A stretch of 13,485 bases of DNA from Tannerella sp. (GTDB lineage Bacteria; Bacteroidota; Bacteroidia; Bacteroidales; Tannerellaceae), in contig JAIRKN010000185.1 in assembly GCA_031260095.1 (NCBI GenBank), forward strand, positions 1-13,485, in the 5' to 3' direction. This document shows positions 1-7,733 of the stretch, one piece after another (positions within the stretch are counted from its first letter, which is position 1; every line of letters starts with the position of its first letter). Position numbers and translations under genes: made by a program. The notes beneath the pieces were generated by a model. The model did not search any database, was not told where the DNA came from, and saw only the letters and a program-made list of their open reading frames with translations.

Positions 1-749
1 CGGTTGTATTCTGCGGTGAACGGGAGCCTTCGTCCCAGTCGCCACTCCCAGGAGGCGTATTTCTCCCGGTATTTTTCAACTTCTTCCCGGTTGAGGCGTT
101 CGGAAGGGAAGGGTTGAGGCGTTCCGCCGCAGGTTTCCCCGAAAGCTTCGATCAACGCATCCTGCAATGATTTTATGGTTATTGCAGGAGCTAACTCTTT
201 CAGGTTGGCGACACGCGAACGGACCGAATCTACCCCTTTCGACTGTAACTTGGCATGTGAGACATTCAGATAGCGTGAAAGATTCGACATGTCCACATCC
301 AAAAGCAATGTGCCGTGATGATAACAATATCCGCGCGAATTGAAGAACGCATTCCCGGAGAACTTTCTCCCGCCGGTCAGGATATCGTTGCGTCCCGACC
401 TTTCCGCATGTATACCGAACTTAGCCACCGCACGTATGATGACGTCCAACTGACGCTCCACGTCATAATCTTCGTCCCTGACCAGGAAGGTGAAGTTCAG
501 ATTACCCAGATCATGAAAGACGGCTCCTCCCCCCGACATACGACGCGCCAGGAAGCCGTTATCCTGTTCCAGTTCTTTTACATGGGCCTCTTTCCAGGGA
601 TTCTGGTTGATGCCGATCACTACCGTATGCCGGTTCTGCCACAGGTAAAGGATACATTCGTCTTTTTCTACATTCCACAGAAGAAATTCTTCCAGTGCAA
701 GATTTTTATAAGGGTTTGTCTGATCCGATAAAATAAAAGATAGTTTCAT
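1..749 (-). CDS. lplA: Lipoate-protein ligase A (3' end outside window)
   Basis: Activates lipoate with ATP to lipoyl-AMP and transfers it to the lysine of lipoyl domains; the obvious local client is the GcvH encoded just upstream. I read 249 residues from an ATG at 749-747 with no stop before the window edge. Family signatures are intact: RRMSGGGAVFHDLGN at residues 69-83, SGRND at 118-122, the catalytic-type lysine K129 in GGRKFSGNA, YHHGTLLLDVD at 143-153, SVRSRVANL at 175-183, and SWEWRLG at 233-239. These match the true LplA ligase pattern better than an octanoyltransferase of the LipB or LipM type. E. coli LplA is about 338 residues, so the missing part would be mainly the small C-terminal accessory domain. 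The gene starts 14 bp after gcvPB. No Shine-Dalgarno is visible; the upstream stretch is A/T-rich. The family call is secure; its restriction to GcvH is inferred from context. Confidence 0.93.
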   Translation of the reverse strand, partial: MKLSFILSDQTNPYKNLALEEFLLWNVEKDECILYLWQNRHTVVIGINQNPWKEAHVKELEQDNGFLARRMSGGGAVFHDLGNLNFTFLVRDEDYDVERQLDVIIRAVAKFGIHAERSGRNDILTGGRKFSGNAFFNSRGYCYHHGTLLLDVDMSNLSRYLNVSHAKLQSKGVDSVRSRVANLKELAPAITIKSLQDALIEAFGETCGGTPQPFPSERLNREEVEKYREKYASWEWRLGRRLPFTAEYN

Positions 750-763
750 GAATATTAATGTTT

Positions 764-2197
764 TCAGTTCCCAAGATACCTTAACCTCGGATTACGCGCC
801 GCACCTACTTCATCCGGCCGGCGGACCGGCGTTGTGAGCGGCATTTCGTGCAATCGTTCAGGATGAGTTCGTATCTCGTCATATATTTTTTTGAAGACTT
901 CGATCGCTCTGTCCATCGTGTCTTTCGATTCGGTTTCCGTCGGCTCTATCATTAATGCTTCCGGTACAATCAACGGGAAATACATCGTCGGAGGATGAAT
1001 GCCGTTATCCAATAATGCTTTCGCTACATCCAAAGCCGTCACGCCCGTTTGTTCTTTCACCTTCTGAAGGGTGATCACAAATTCATGCATGCAAAGACCT
1101 TTTGTCGCAATATCACAGTGTTCCGACAATTTTTCCCGCATATAATTCGCGTTCAGTACGGCATGTGCAGCCGCGCGACGGATCCCCTCCGCGCCGAGAG
1201 TTCGGATATACGTCAACGCCCTTACCACTACCGGAAAATGACCATAAAAAGCCTTTACGCTTCCGATCGTCTTCGAAGGATTGGAAAATCTATACCGGCC
1301 GTCTTTTTCAACCACCTGATAAACGGGCAGGTAGTCACGAAGGATCGCTTTGCATCCGACAGGGCCGGAGCCGGGACCCCCTCCCCCATGAGGAGCGGAA
1401 AATGTCTTGTGAATATTCAGATGTACCACGTCAAATCCCATATCTCCGGGACGTACAATCCCCATAACCGGATTCAGATTGGCTCCGTCGTAATAATTCA
1501 GTCCGCCGGCATCGTGGACAATCTTCGTGATCTCAACAATATTCTTATCAAATAACCCCAGAGTGTTCGGATTGGTGAGCATCAATCCGGCGGTATCATC
1601 TCCGGCGACTTCGCGCAACTTTTCCACATCGACGCATCCTTGCGAATCAGACGGTATGTTTACGACCGTAAATCCGGCCATGACGGCAGACGCAGGATTG
1701 GTGCCGTGCGCGGCGTCCGGGATCAGGATTTTTGTTCGCTTCGTATCGCCCCGCGCCTCATGCCAGGCTTTTATCATTAAAACGCCGAGCAACTCTCCAT
1801 GCGCACCCGCAGCCGGCTGAAATGAGACGGCGTCCATTCCGGTGATTTCACACAAGGCTTTTTCTGTTTCGGAAAAGACTTCCATGCAGCCCTGAACCGT
1901 ATGTTCGGGTTGAAGGGGATGAATGTCCCGGAATCCGGGAAGCGCCGCCATCTCTTCGTTGATACGGGGATTGTATTTCATCGTACACGAACCAAGCGGG
2001 TAAAAACCGCTATTCACACCAAATGTCCGTTTCATCAGACACGTATAATGACGGCTCAGTTCGATCTCCGACAACTGTGGGAGAGGAAGCGGAATGCCTC
2101 TCTGAACATGTTCCGGTAATGACACTTTCGGAACATCCAGCGCCGGCAGCAAATCACATCCGTGTCCGTCTTTACTTATTTCGAATAATAGTTTCAT
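764..2197 (-). CDS. gcvPB: Glycine dehydrogenase (decarboxylating) subunit 2, P-protein beta subunit
   Basis: PLP-bearing half of the split P protein. With GcvPA it decarboxylates glycine and passes the aminomethyl group to the lipoyl arm of GcvH. The protein is 477 residues, normal for the subunit. Visible motifs: YPLGSCTMKYNP at about 66-77, FQPAAGAHGE at 126-135, AAHGTNPASA at 162-171, YYDGANLN at 235-242, and the PLP-lysine segment NIHKTFSAPHGGGGPGSGP, with K264 as the Schiff-base lysine by family comparison. The start is ATG at 2197-2195, followed by KLLFEISKDG. It lies 27 bp after gcvPA and 14 bp before lplA. The leader is A/T-rich and lacks a Shine-Dalgarno. Nothing suggests truncation. 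Most Bacteroides-type bacteria, as I recall them, carry one fused ~950-residue gcvP, so the split form is notable here. Confidence 0.97.
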   Translation of the reverse strand: MKLLFEISKDGHGCDLLPALDVPKVSLPEHVQRGIPLPLPQLSEIELSRHYTCLMKRTFGVNSGFYPLGSCTMKYNPRINEEMAALPGFRDIHPLQPEHTVQGCMEVFSETEKALCEITGMDAVSFQPAAGAHGELLGVLMIKAWHEARGDTKRTKILIPDAAHGTNPASAVMAGFTVVNIPSDSQGCVDVEKLREVAGDDTAGLMLTNPNTLGLFDKNIVEITKIVHDAGGLNYYDGANLNPVMGIVRPGDMGFDVVHLNIHKTFSAPHGGGGPGSGPVGCKAILRDYLPVYQVVEKDGRYRFSNPSKTIGSVKAFYGHFPVVVRALTYIRTLGAEGIRRAAAHAVLNANYMREKLSEHCDIATKGLCMHEFVITLQKVKEQTGVTALDVAKALLDNGIHPPTMYFPLIVPEALMIEPTETESKDTMDRAIEVFKKIYDEIRTHPERLHEMPLTTPVRRPDEVGAARNPRLRYLGN

Positions 2198-2224
2198 AAT
2201 GTATTGTTCATTCGTTTAAGTGTT

Positions 2225-3544
2225 TTATTGTCGACCGTGCATCGCACGAAGCACACTCACCAGGCGATCTATCTCTTCCTTCGTGTTCATCTCTGTTACG
2301 CACCACAGGATACCGCCGTCAACAGGATATCCTCCAAGTATCCCTTCTTTCTCCAGCGCCGACATTACATCCGCCACGTTTCCCGGACATTCGGTCAGAA
2401 ACTCATGGAAAAATTCACCCTCGTAGCGTAATCCGAATCCGGGAATCTTGCGGATCCCGGAAGCCGCATAATGCGCTTTGGATAAACACAGGGTAGCTAC
2501 GCGGCGCATTCCGACAGGCCCCATTGCCGCCATATAAACGGTAGCAGTCATTGCACATAAAGCCTGGTTGGAACATACGTTCGACGAGGCTTTTTCACGC
2601 CGTATATGCTGCTCGCGCGCCTGTAACGTAAGTACGAACGCCCGTCGCCCGTCCACATCTACCGTTTCCCCGACAATGCGGCCCGGCAGTTTGCGCATCA
2701 TGGCCGTTGTACAAGCCATAAAACCAAGGTATGGCCCTCCGAAAGATAACGGCAATCCTAACGGCTGCGCCTCGCCTATAACAATATCCGCCCCATATTC
2801 GGCCGGCGTTTTCATGATGCCGAGCGCTATCGGATTCACTCCCATTACATATTTAGCCCCGGCTGCATGTACTTTTCCGCCGATTGTATCCGCATCTTCT
2901 ATCAGTCCGTAATAATTCGGTTGCCGGATATATACTCCTGCCACAGCATCATCCAGCATACCTTCGAGGGCTTCGATGTCCGTCACGCCGTCTTTCGCCG
3001 GCACAACCACAAGCTCCGTTCCCTTTCCATGACAATAGGTCCGCATCGTGCGCAACGTCATCGGATCGACGGTGGCCGAAACAAGCATCTTTGTCCGTTT
3101 ACGCTCAAGACACATCGTAACGGATTCGGCCGCTGCCGAGGCTGCATCATACATGGAGGCATTCGCCACATCCATTCCCGTAAGCTGACAGATTTCCGTC
3201 TGAAATTCAAAGATAGTTTGCAGGATACCTTGTGATATTTCAGCCTGATACGGAGTATATGCCGTCACAAATTCCTCTTTTCCGGTGATACTTTTTACGA
3301 TGGAAGGAATATAATGGTTATATGCGCCGGCTCCACGGAATATCGTCCTGAAACGAACGTTCTTGTCCGCTATCTCACTTATATAACGGCCGACCTCCGG
3401 TTCGGACATCCCCTCCGGCAGGTGCAGTTTTTTTACTTTTATCTCATCCGGGATCTGCGCATAAAGTTCACCCAGGGTTTTCAAACCTATCGCTTGCAGC
3501 ATCTGATCGCGTTCCTGCAAGTTGTTCGGAATATAGCTACCCAT
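2225..3544 (-). CDS. gcvPA: Glycine dehydrogenase (decarboxylating) subunit 1, P-protein alpha subunit
   Basis: Partner of GcvPB in the split glycine decarboxylase; it has the aminotransferase-like fold but not the PLP lysine. I chose the ATG at 3544-3542 (MGSYIPNNLQERDQML, 439 residues). It is preceded at 7 nt by a strong AGGAGG and overlaps the gcvH TGA by one base. The in-frame ATG seven codons upstream (3565) would place that AGGAGG inside the gene and add the unconserved MREGGAL. Family features include YNHYIPSIVKSI, EFVTAYTPYQAEISQG, MDVANASMYDAASA near residues 122-135, the VYIRQPNYYG segment, and the C-terminal GGYPVDGGILWCVTEMN. The one-base overlap implies translational coupling to gcvH. 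Length is normal for the family. Confidence 0.96.
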   Translation of the reverse strand: MGSYIPNNLQERDQMLQAIGLKTLGELYAQIPDEIKVKKLHLPEGMSEPEVGRYISEIADKNVRFRTIFRGAGAYNHYIPSIVKSITGKEEFVTAYTPYQAEISQGILQTIFEFQTEICQLTGMDVANASMYDAASAAAESVTMCLERKRTKMLVSATVDPMTLRTMRTYCHGKGTELVVVPAKDGVTDIEALEGMLDDAVAGVYIRQPNYYGLIEDADTIGGKVHAAGAKYVMGVNPIALGIMKTPAEYGADIVIGEAQPLGLPLSFGGPYLGFMACTTAMMRKLPGRIVGETVDVDGRRAFVLTLQAREQHIRREKASSNVCSNQALCAMTATVYMAAMGPVGMRRVATLCLSKAHYAASGIRKIPGFGLRYEGEFFHEFLTECPGNVADVMSALEKEGILGGYPVDGGILWCVTEMNTKEEIDRLVSVLRAMHGRQ

Positions 3545-3930
3545 CAGTGCGCCTCCTTCTCGCAAAATGCTTCATACTCCTCCGCCGTCATCAGTTCAGA
3601 CTTCCCGGAAATCTCTTTTACTTCGATAAACCAACTTTCATAAGGGTTTTCATTGATGTTTTCCGGATGGTCCAACACCTCCTGATTGACTGCCGCGACC
3701 ACTCCGGTTACGGGCGATATAACATCCGAGACCGCCTTTACCGACTCTATGTCACCAAAGGCTTCACCTGCCGTTACGTTATCTCCTGTTTCAGGAAGAT
3801 TAATAAAAACAAGATCGCCCAGTTCATGTTGTGCAAAATCGGAAATGCCGATACGCGCCGTATGATCCTCTTTTATTTCTACCCATTCATGGGTCGTTGC
3901 ATAAAGCAAACGGTTTGATATTTTGTTCAT
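3544..3930 (-). CDS. gcvH: Glycine cleavage system H protein
   Basis: Small lipoyl carrier protein that shuttles the aminomethyl intermediate between the P, T and L proteins. I chose the ATG at 3930-3928, giving 128 residues (MNKISNRLLYATTHEWVEI), the normal size. The frame stays open to an ATG at 3975 that overlaps the gcvT stop, but the extra 15 residues (RFALINNNFFNS...) are not family sequence. Motifs: THEWV at 13-17, GISDFAQHELGDLVFI at 28-43, and the lipoylation segment IESVKAVSDV with the lipoyl lysine K65. These are followed by SPVTGVVAAVN and the C-terminal NPYESWFIEV. The gene lies 44 bp after gcvT and its TGA shares one base with the gcvPA ATG. Lipoylation by the neighbouring LplA is a contextual inference. 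Confidence 0.97.
   Translation of the reverse strand: MNKISNRLLYATTHEWVEIKEDHTARIGISDFAQHELGDLVFINLPETGDNVTAGEAFGDIESVKAVSDVISPVTGVVAAVNQEVLDHPENINENPYESWFIEVKEISGKSELMTAEEYEAFCEKEAH
3552..3557 (-). promoter_or_regulatory. Strong Shine-Dalgarno for gcvPA
   Basis: The plus-strand CCTCCT reads AGGAGG on the coding strand, within the longer GAAGGAGG, with 7 nt to the ATG at 3544. It lies inside the last codons of gcvH and decides the gcvPA start. No other gene start in the window has a comparable motif; their leaders are A-rich, as is usual in Bacteroidetes. It may be inherited from a donor that uses Shine-Dalgarno initiation, or it may be a fortuitous product of the Glu-Lys-Glu-Ala codons. Confidence 0.7.
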
Positions 3931-3974
3931 GATTATACTGTTAAAAAAGTTATTGTTAATTAGCGCAAAGCGCA

Positions 3975-5060
3975 TTATTTTCTTTTATAAAACGGGAGTT
4001 CAACTACTTCGGCCGTAATACGCCGTCCGCGCACATCAATTTCGACTTGTGAGCCGACGTCTGCCGAATCTATCTCCACAAGCGCCATTGCAATCGGATA
4101 TTTCAGGAAAGGAGCATGTGTGCCGGACGTTGTTTGTCCGATGAGTCTATCACCGGTATAAACATTCTGATGCTCACGGGCTATTCCGCGTCCGGTAATC
4201 CGAAGCCCGATCCGTTTTATTTTCGGTTCGCCTCTTTCTTCCAGCGCTTTCTTTCCGATAAAGACATCTTTTTCCATCCTAACACCGAAGTGAAGGCCCG
4301 TTTCAAGCGGCGATATTTTATCATCCATCTCGTGTCCGTAGAGAGGCATGGCTGCTTCCAGGCGCAAGGTATCCCGTGCGCCAAGACCACAAGGGATCAG
4401 TCCTTCGTCTTTTCCGGTTTCAAGCAGCAGATTCCACATCTTCGGAGCCTCTTCATTGGAAAGGTAGATCTCATAACCTCCCTCTCCGGTATATCCGGTT
4501 TGTGAGATCAGGCATTTCATTCCGCCGATCATCACCTCTTTCAGGAAACTGTAATATTTGTCGGGAAGCGAACTTTCCGGCGCCAGTCTGCGCATGATCT
4601 CCCCGGCACGAGGGCCTTGTATTGCCAATTGAGCCACCTCGCCGGAGATGTCTTCCACAGAAACATCCCCAAATGTATGCGCCTTCATCCACTCCACATC
4701 TTTCTCCCGGTTAGCCGCATTGACCACCACCCAACAGGTATCTTCACCAAGACGATACACCATAAGATCATCCACACATCCTCCCTCTTCGTTGCACATC
4801 ACACTGTAACGCACCCGTCCGTCCGCCAGAGATGTAAAATCATTGGTCAGGATGTAATTCAGGTTTTTTAGAACGTCCTTGCCGTAGAATACGATTTCAC
4901 CCATGTGGGATACATCAAAAAGCCCGGCAGCCGTACGCACAGCCGTATGTTCGGCAATGATACCTGTCGGGTATTGCACGGGCAATATGTATCCGGCAAA
5001 TGTGACCATAGTCCCTCCACACGCCACATGGCAATCATACAATGGCGTTTTCTTCTCCAT
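3975..5060 (-). CDS. gcvT: Glycine cleavage system T protein (aminomethyltransferase)
   Basis: Releases ammonia from aminomethyl-lipoyl-GcvH and moves the one-carbon unit to tetrahydrofolate, giving 5,10-methylene-THF. It has 361 residues, full length for the family (about 360-370). Motifs: TPLYDCHVACGG near the start, FDVSHMGEI at 48-56, the folate/catalytic segment GGCVDDLMVY with adjacent aspartates D97 and D98, VVNAANREKDVEWM, the TGYTGEGGYEIYL segment, GLGARDTLRLEAAMPLYGHEM, SPLETGL, and TSGTHAPFLKYPIAMALV in the C-terminal barrel. Phrases such as LPVQYPTGIIAEHTAVRTAA and the terminal LPFYKRK resemble clostridial GcvT as I remember it. Bacteroides GcvT normally has an AGYNMPIEYS-type start. 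The ATG lies 18 bp downstream of the ftsZ stop with no terminator between, so this metabolic cassette probably continues the division transcript. Confidence 0.97.
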   Translation of the reverse strand: MEKKTPLYDCHVACGGTMVTFAGYILPVQYPTGIIAEHTAVRTAAGLFDVSHMGEIVFYGKDVLKNLNYILTNDFTSLADGRVRYSVMCNEEGGCVDDLMVYRLGEDTCWVVVNAANREKDVEWMKAHTFGDVSVEDISGEVAQLAIQGPRAGEIMRRLAPESSLPDKYYSFLKEVMIGGMKCLISQTGYTGEGGYEIYLSNEEAPKMWNLLLETGKDEGLIPCGLGARDTLRLEAAMPLYGHEMDDKISPLETGLHFGVRMEKDVFIGKKALEERGEPKIKRIGLRITGRGIAREHQNVYTGDRLIGQTTSGTHAPFLKYPIAMALVEIDSADVGSQVEIDVRGRRITAEVVELPFYKRK

Positions 5061-5078
5061 ATTTTTGAAATTAAATTA

Positions 5079-6401
5079 CTAAAATTCTATCGTGATAGCA
5101 TCTCCGGCGACTTTATTATTATCAACCGGCGTTTGCAGCTCCGGCTTTCCGGTTTCTTTCGCCGGTTTACGTTTTGCCGCTATATCTTTGGGATTACGAT
5201 TGTAAGTAGGGTGACTCTCCAGGAATGAAATAAACGAGTCGTCGTCCATCTCCTCCGTAGTCAAGACTACAATACTGGATTGCGACACCCTTTTCACCTT
5301 AATATTCGCTTCCAGATTTTTTCCATAAATGGCTTCTACACGTTTCACATTCTTCTTCTTCTTTTCGATGTCATCCTGAACCTTTTTCAGATCGTTTTCA
5401 TTCATCATCTCTTTTATATCCGGGATAGCGTCCAAACCGAAGCCGGTAGCGATGATCGTAAATTTGACTTCCTGTTCCGGTTCTAATGAATCGTCCCTGC
5501 CATATCCCCAGATCATCTCAATATGATCGTCAAAGCGACTCATAAAGTTGTCAATGTCTTTATTCAATTCGTCCACCTTGAAATGCGCATCTTTTCTGCT
5601 GGAGATATAAAAAAGCAATCTTTTCGCATTATAAATATCATTATTGCTCAACAAAGGCGAATTAAGCGCGTCCTGAATAGCGTCATCCAACCGGTTTTCA
5701 CCCCGTCCGAACCCGTAACTGACAAGAGCTACGCCGCTATCTTTCATCGTCGATGTCACATCATTGAAGTCCCGGTTGATCACCCCTTTCACGGTAATGA
5801 TCTCGGCAATACTCTTCACGGCCATAGCCAATACTTCATCCGGCTTTTTAAATGCTTCGTCCACGTCAAAGTCAGGATAATAAACCTTTAGCTTTTCATT
5901 GTTAATGACGATCAAGGCATCCACATTTTTACTCATTTCTTCTACTGCGTCAAGCGCCTGGATAATTCTCGGCACTTTCTCAAACAGAAATGGGATGGTA
6001 ACGATTCCTACCGTCAGAAGCCCTTTTGCTTTCGCCATTTTTGCCAGAAGGGGGCCTGCTCCGGAGCCTGTTCCCCCTCCCATACCGGTAGTAATAAAGA
6101 CCATACTGGATCCGTCGTCCAGAAGCTTCTCCACTTCGGCCGCACTCTTTTCAAATTCCTCCCGGCCTTTTTCGGGCTTGCCGCCGGAACCCATTCCAGA
6201 TCCTAAAGTGATTTTAATAGGAACATCTACTCCATTAAAAGATTGTTTATCCGTATTACAAACAGCAAAATTAACGCCTTGAATACCGGATTTATACATG
6301 TAGTTCACAGCATTGACCCCGCCGCCTCCGATTCCGATGACTCTTATGATTTTAGTCGAATCTACCGGAAAACTATATTTCATTCCTACATTCGTATTCA
6401 T
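5079..6401 (-). CDS. ftsZ: Cell division protein FtsZ (divergent GTP-binding motifs)
   Basis: Tubulin-like GTPase that forms the cytoplasmic Z ring. I prefer the ATG at 6401-6399 (MNTNVGMKYSFPVDS, 440 residues), which has an A-rich leader. The frame also extends to a TTG at 6419 that abuts the ftsA stop. Visible features: the IGIGGGGVNAVNYM nucleotide-binding start at 22-35, CNTD at 48-51, the signature GMGGGTGSGAGP at 106-117, INNEKL, and the T7 synergy segment INRDFNDV at 208-215. A variable linker then leads to a short tail ending ITIEF. Two oddities: the signature reads GGGTGSG rather than GGGTGTG, and the loop before GMGSGGKPEKG appears about four residues shorter than in common FtsZ proteins. 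The fold and operon position leave little doubt that this is the division FtsZ. It is separated from ftsA by 18 bp. Confidence 0.96.
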   Translation of the reverse strand: MNTNVGMKYSFPVDSTKIIRVIGIGGGGVNAVNYMYKSGIQGVNFAVCNTDKQSFNGVDVPIKITLGSGMGSGGKPEKGREEFEKSAAEVEKLLDDGSSMVFITTGMGGGTGSGAGPLLAKMAKAKGLLTVGIVTIPFLFEKVPRIIQALDAVEEMSKNVDALIVINNEKLKVYYPDFDVDEAFKKPDEVLAMAVKSIAEIITVKGVINRDFNDVTSTMKDSGVALVSYGFGRGENRLDDAIQDALNSPLLSNNDIYNAKRLLFYISSRKDAHFKVDELNKDIDNFMSRFDDHIEMIWGYGRDDSLEPEQEVKFTIIATGFGLDAIPDIKEMMNENDLKKVQDDIEKKKKNVKRVEAIYGKNLEANIKVKRVSQSSIVVLTTEEMDDDSFISFLESHPTYNRNPKDIAAKRKPAKETGKPELQTPVDNNKVAGDAITIEF

Positions 6402-6419
6402 ATTTATTTGTTTTTTCAA

Positions 6420-7733
6420 TTATTCTTCATTAAATATATCTTTAATAAGACCGCTGAACGTTTTTCGCTTATTCTTCTTTACGGATTCCTTTTTCACGGT
6501 GGGATTCCGGTTTACATCCTTTTCCGTTGTCGGATCAACATTTGCACCTGCTTCCGAAGCGTTTTCCGTTTCCTGTTCTGCAAAGGGATGCGAAACGCAT
6601 GATTTCGTTCCTTTCAACATCAGGCTGATCGCCGGCATATATAACGGATCCCCCAGCATGTGATCCGATCCGCGGACCAGACCTCCGTATATGGCCGAAT
6701 GACGGACTTTTGCTTTACATCTGTCCCGAATCAGTTCCGGCAGGTTTTTAAGCTCTGCGGCACATCCTGCCAAAACAATTCCCGACCCCAACGACTTAAC
6801 TTCCACCACTTCATTAATCTGGGCATATACATTTTCTACAATCTCTTTAGCGCGTCCTTCTATTATGGCATTCAGATCATTTGCTTCTATCTTCCGGTCA
6901 ACGCCTTCCATATCTACCGAAATCACTTCGCTTTCCTCTGCTTTGTGCAATATGGCGCTGCCATGTTCTTTTTTCAGCTTTTCGGCTTCCGCCTCCGTCA
7001 ATTGCAATGAGGTTATATCACGGGTGATCAAATTACTGCCCAAAGGAATCACCGACATGTGCAACAGATTTTCATCCTTATAGACACAAACAGACGTTAC
7101 GCCGGCTCCGAAATCGACGAGAGCGCATCCTAATTCTTTTTCCTCCTTGCTCAGCATAGCGTCCGCCAAAGCAAGGGGAGATACAATGATTCCTGCGATT
7201 TCTATTTTCGCGCGATCGCGGATACTGTTGAGGATGTCCCGGCGAATGGAAGCGCGCCCGATCACTAATTTATAATGTGCTTCAAACCTTTTACAAGGCA
7301 CTCCTACCGGCTTCGTTTCGCGACGTCCGTCCAGGTAATAGACCGCCGGAGCAATATCCAGTACATCCAGCAGATCGGGCGTATATTTTTCACACCGTTC
7401 TTTCAATTCCTTTATATCGTCTTTGGTCACGACGGCTCCTCCCGCAATATCTTTGCTTTCCACATGATCTGTCGTCCGAAGGGATTGTCCTCCTACTCCG
7501 ATATAGACTTTCTCTATATAGCTGCCTCTCAGGTAGCCTTCCAGTTTTTTTATAAGATCACCGACATGATCCGCCGTATCATCCAGGTTGTATATATTGC
7601 CCCTGCGGATACATGAGAAGGTATTTTCCGTTTCACATGCCACGATGGAAAATGTTCCGTCTGCGTTTTTCTCTCCGACAATCCCCGTTATATGAGATGA
7701 TCCCAAATCAATAGCTACAATATAATCCGTCAT
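6420..7733 (-). CDS. ftsA: Cell division protein FtsA
   Basis: Actin-like ATPase that tethers FtsZ to the membrane and recruits later divisome proteins. It has 437 residues. Order of features: the phosphate-1 motif AIDLGSSHITG at 7-17, the 1C domain around 85-165 (AHYKLVIGRASIRRDI), the phosphate-2 motif VDFGAGVTSVCVY at 206-218, the adenosine-region segment GIVLAGCAAEL at 318-328, a charged disordered linker after about 375, and a C-terminal amphipathic helix (RKTFSGLIKDIFNEE, 423-437). The last is the expected membrane-targeting sequence. The adenosine motif is unusual: the glycine-rich LTGGGAQL-type sequence is replaced by LAGCAAEL. The ATG overlaps the ftsQ stop as ATGA (7730-7733), which implies translational coupling. 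Identity is secure from motifs and neighbours. Confidence 0.96.
   Translation of the reverse strand: MTDYIVAIDLGSSHITGIVGEKNADGTFSIVACETENTFSCIRRGNIYNLDDTADHVGDLIKKLEGYLRGSYIEKVYIGVGGQSLRTTDHVESKDIAGGAVVTKDDIKELKERCEKYTPDLLDVLDIAPAVYYLDGRRETKPVGVPCKRFEAHYKLVIGRASIRRDILNSIRDRAKIEIAGIIVSPLALADAMLSKEEKELGCALVDFGAGVTSVCVYKDENLLHMSVIPLGSNLITRDITSLQLTEAEAEKLKKEHGSAILHKAEESEVISVDMEGVDRKIEANDLNAIIEGRAKEIVENVYAQINEVVEVKSLGSGIVLAGCAAELKNLPELIRDRCKAKVRHSAIYGGLVRGSDHMLGDPLYMPAISLMLKGTKSCVSHPFAEQETENASEAGANVDPTTEKDVNRNPTVKKESVKKNKRKTFSGLIKDIFNEE

Noticed and set aside
315..731. Plus-strand open frame opposite lplA (about 138 codons)
   Set aside because: The minus strand encodes an unmistakable LplA here with all signature motifs. 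The plus frame has no recognisable family or start signal.
3963..3973. GCGCAAAGCGC inverted repeat between gcvT and gcvH as a terminator or operator
   Set aside because: The stem is only 4 bp with a 3 nt loop, flanking bases do not pair, and no T run follows on the transcribed strand.
3931..3975. N-terminal extension of GcvH to the ATG at 3975
   Set aside because: The 15 added residues are unlike the GcvH family, and this ATG overlaps the gcvT stop. The internal ATG gives a standard-length protein.
6402..6419. TTG start for FtsZ immediately after the ftsA stop
   Set aside because: An ATG lies six codons downstream with a typical A-rich leader, and the added KKQIN residues are not conserved family sequence. 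It is possible but less likely.
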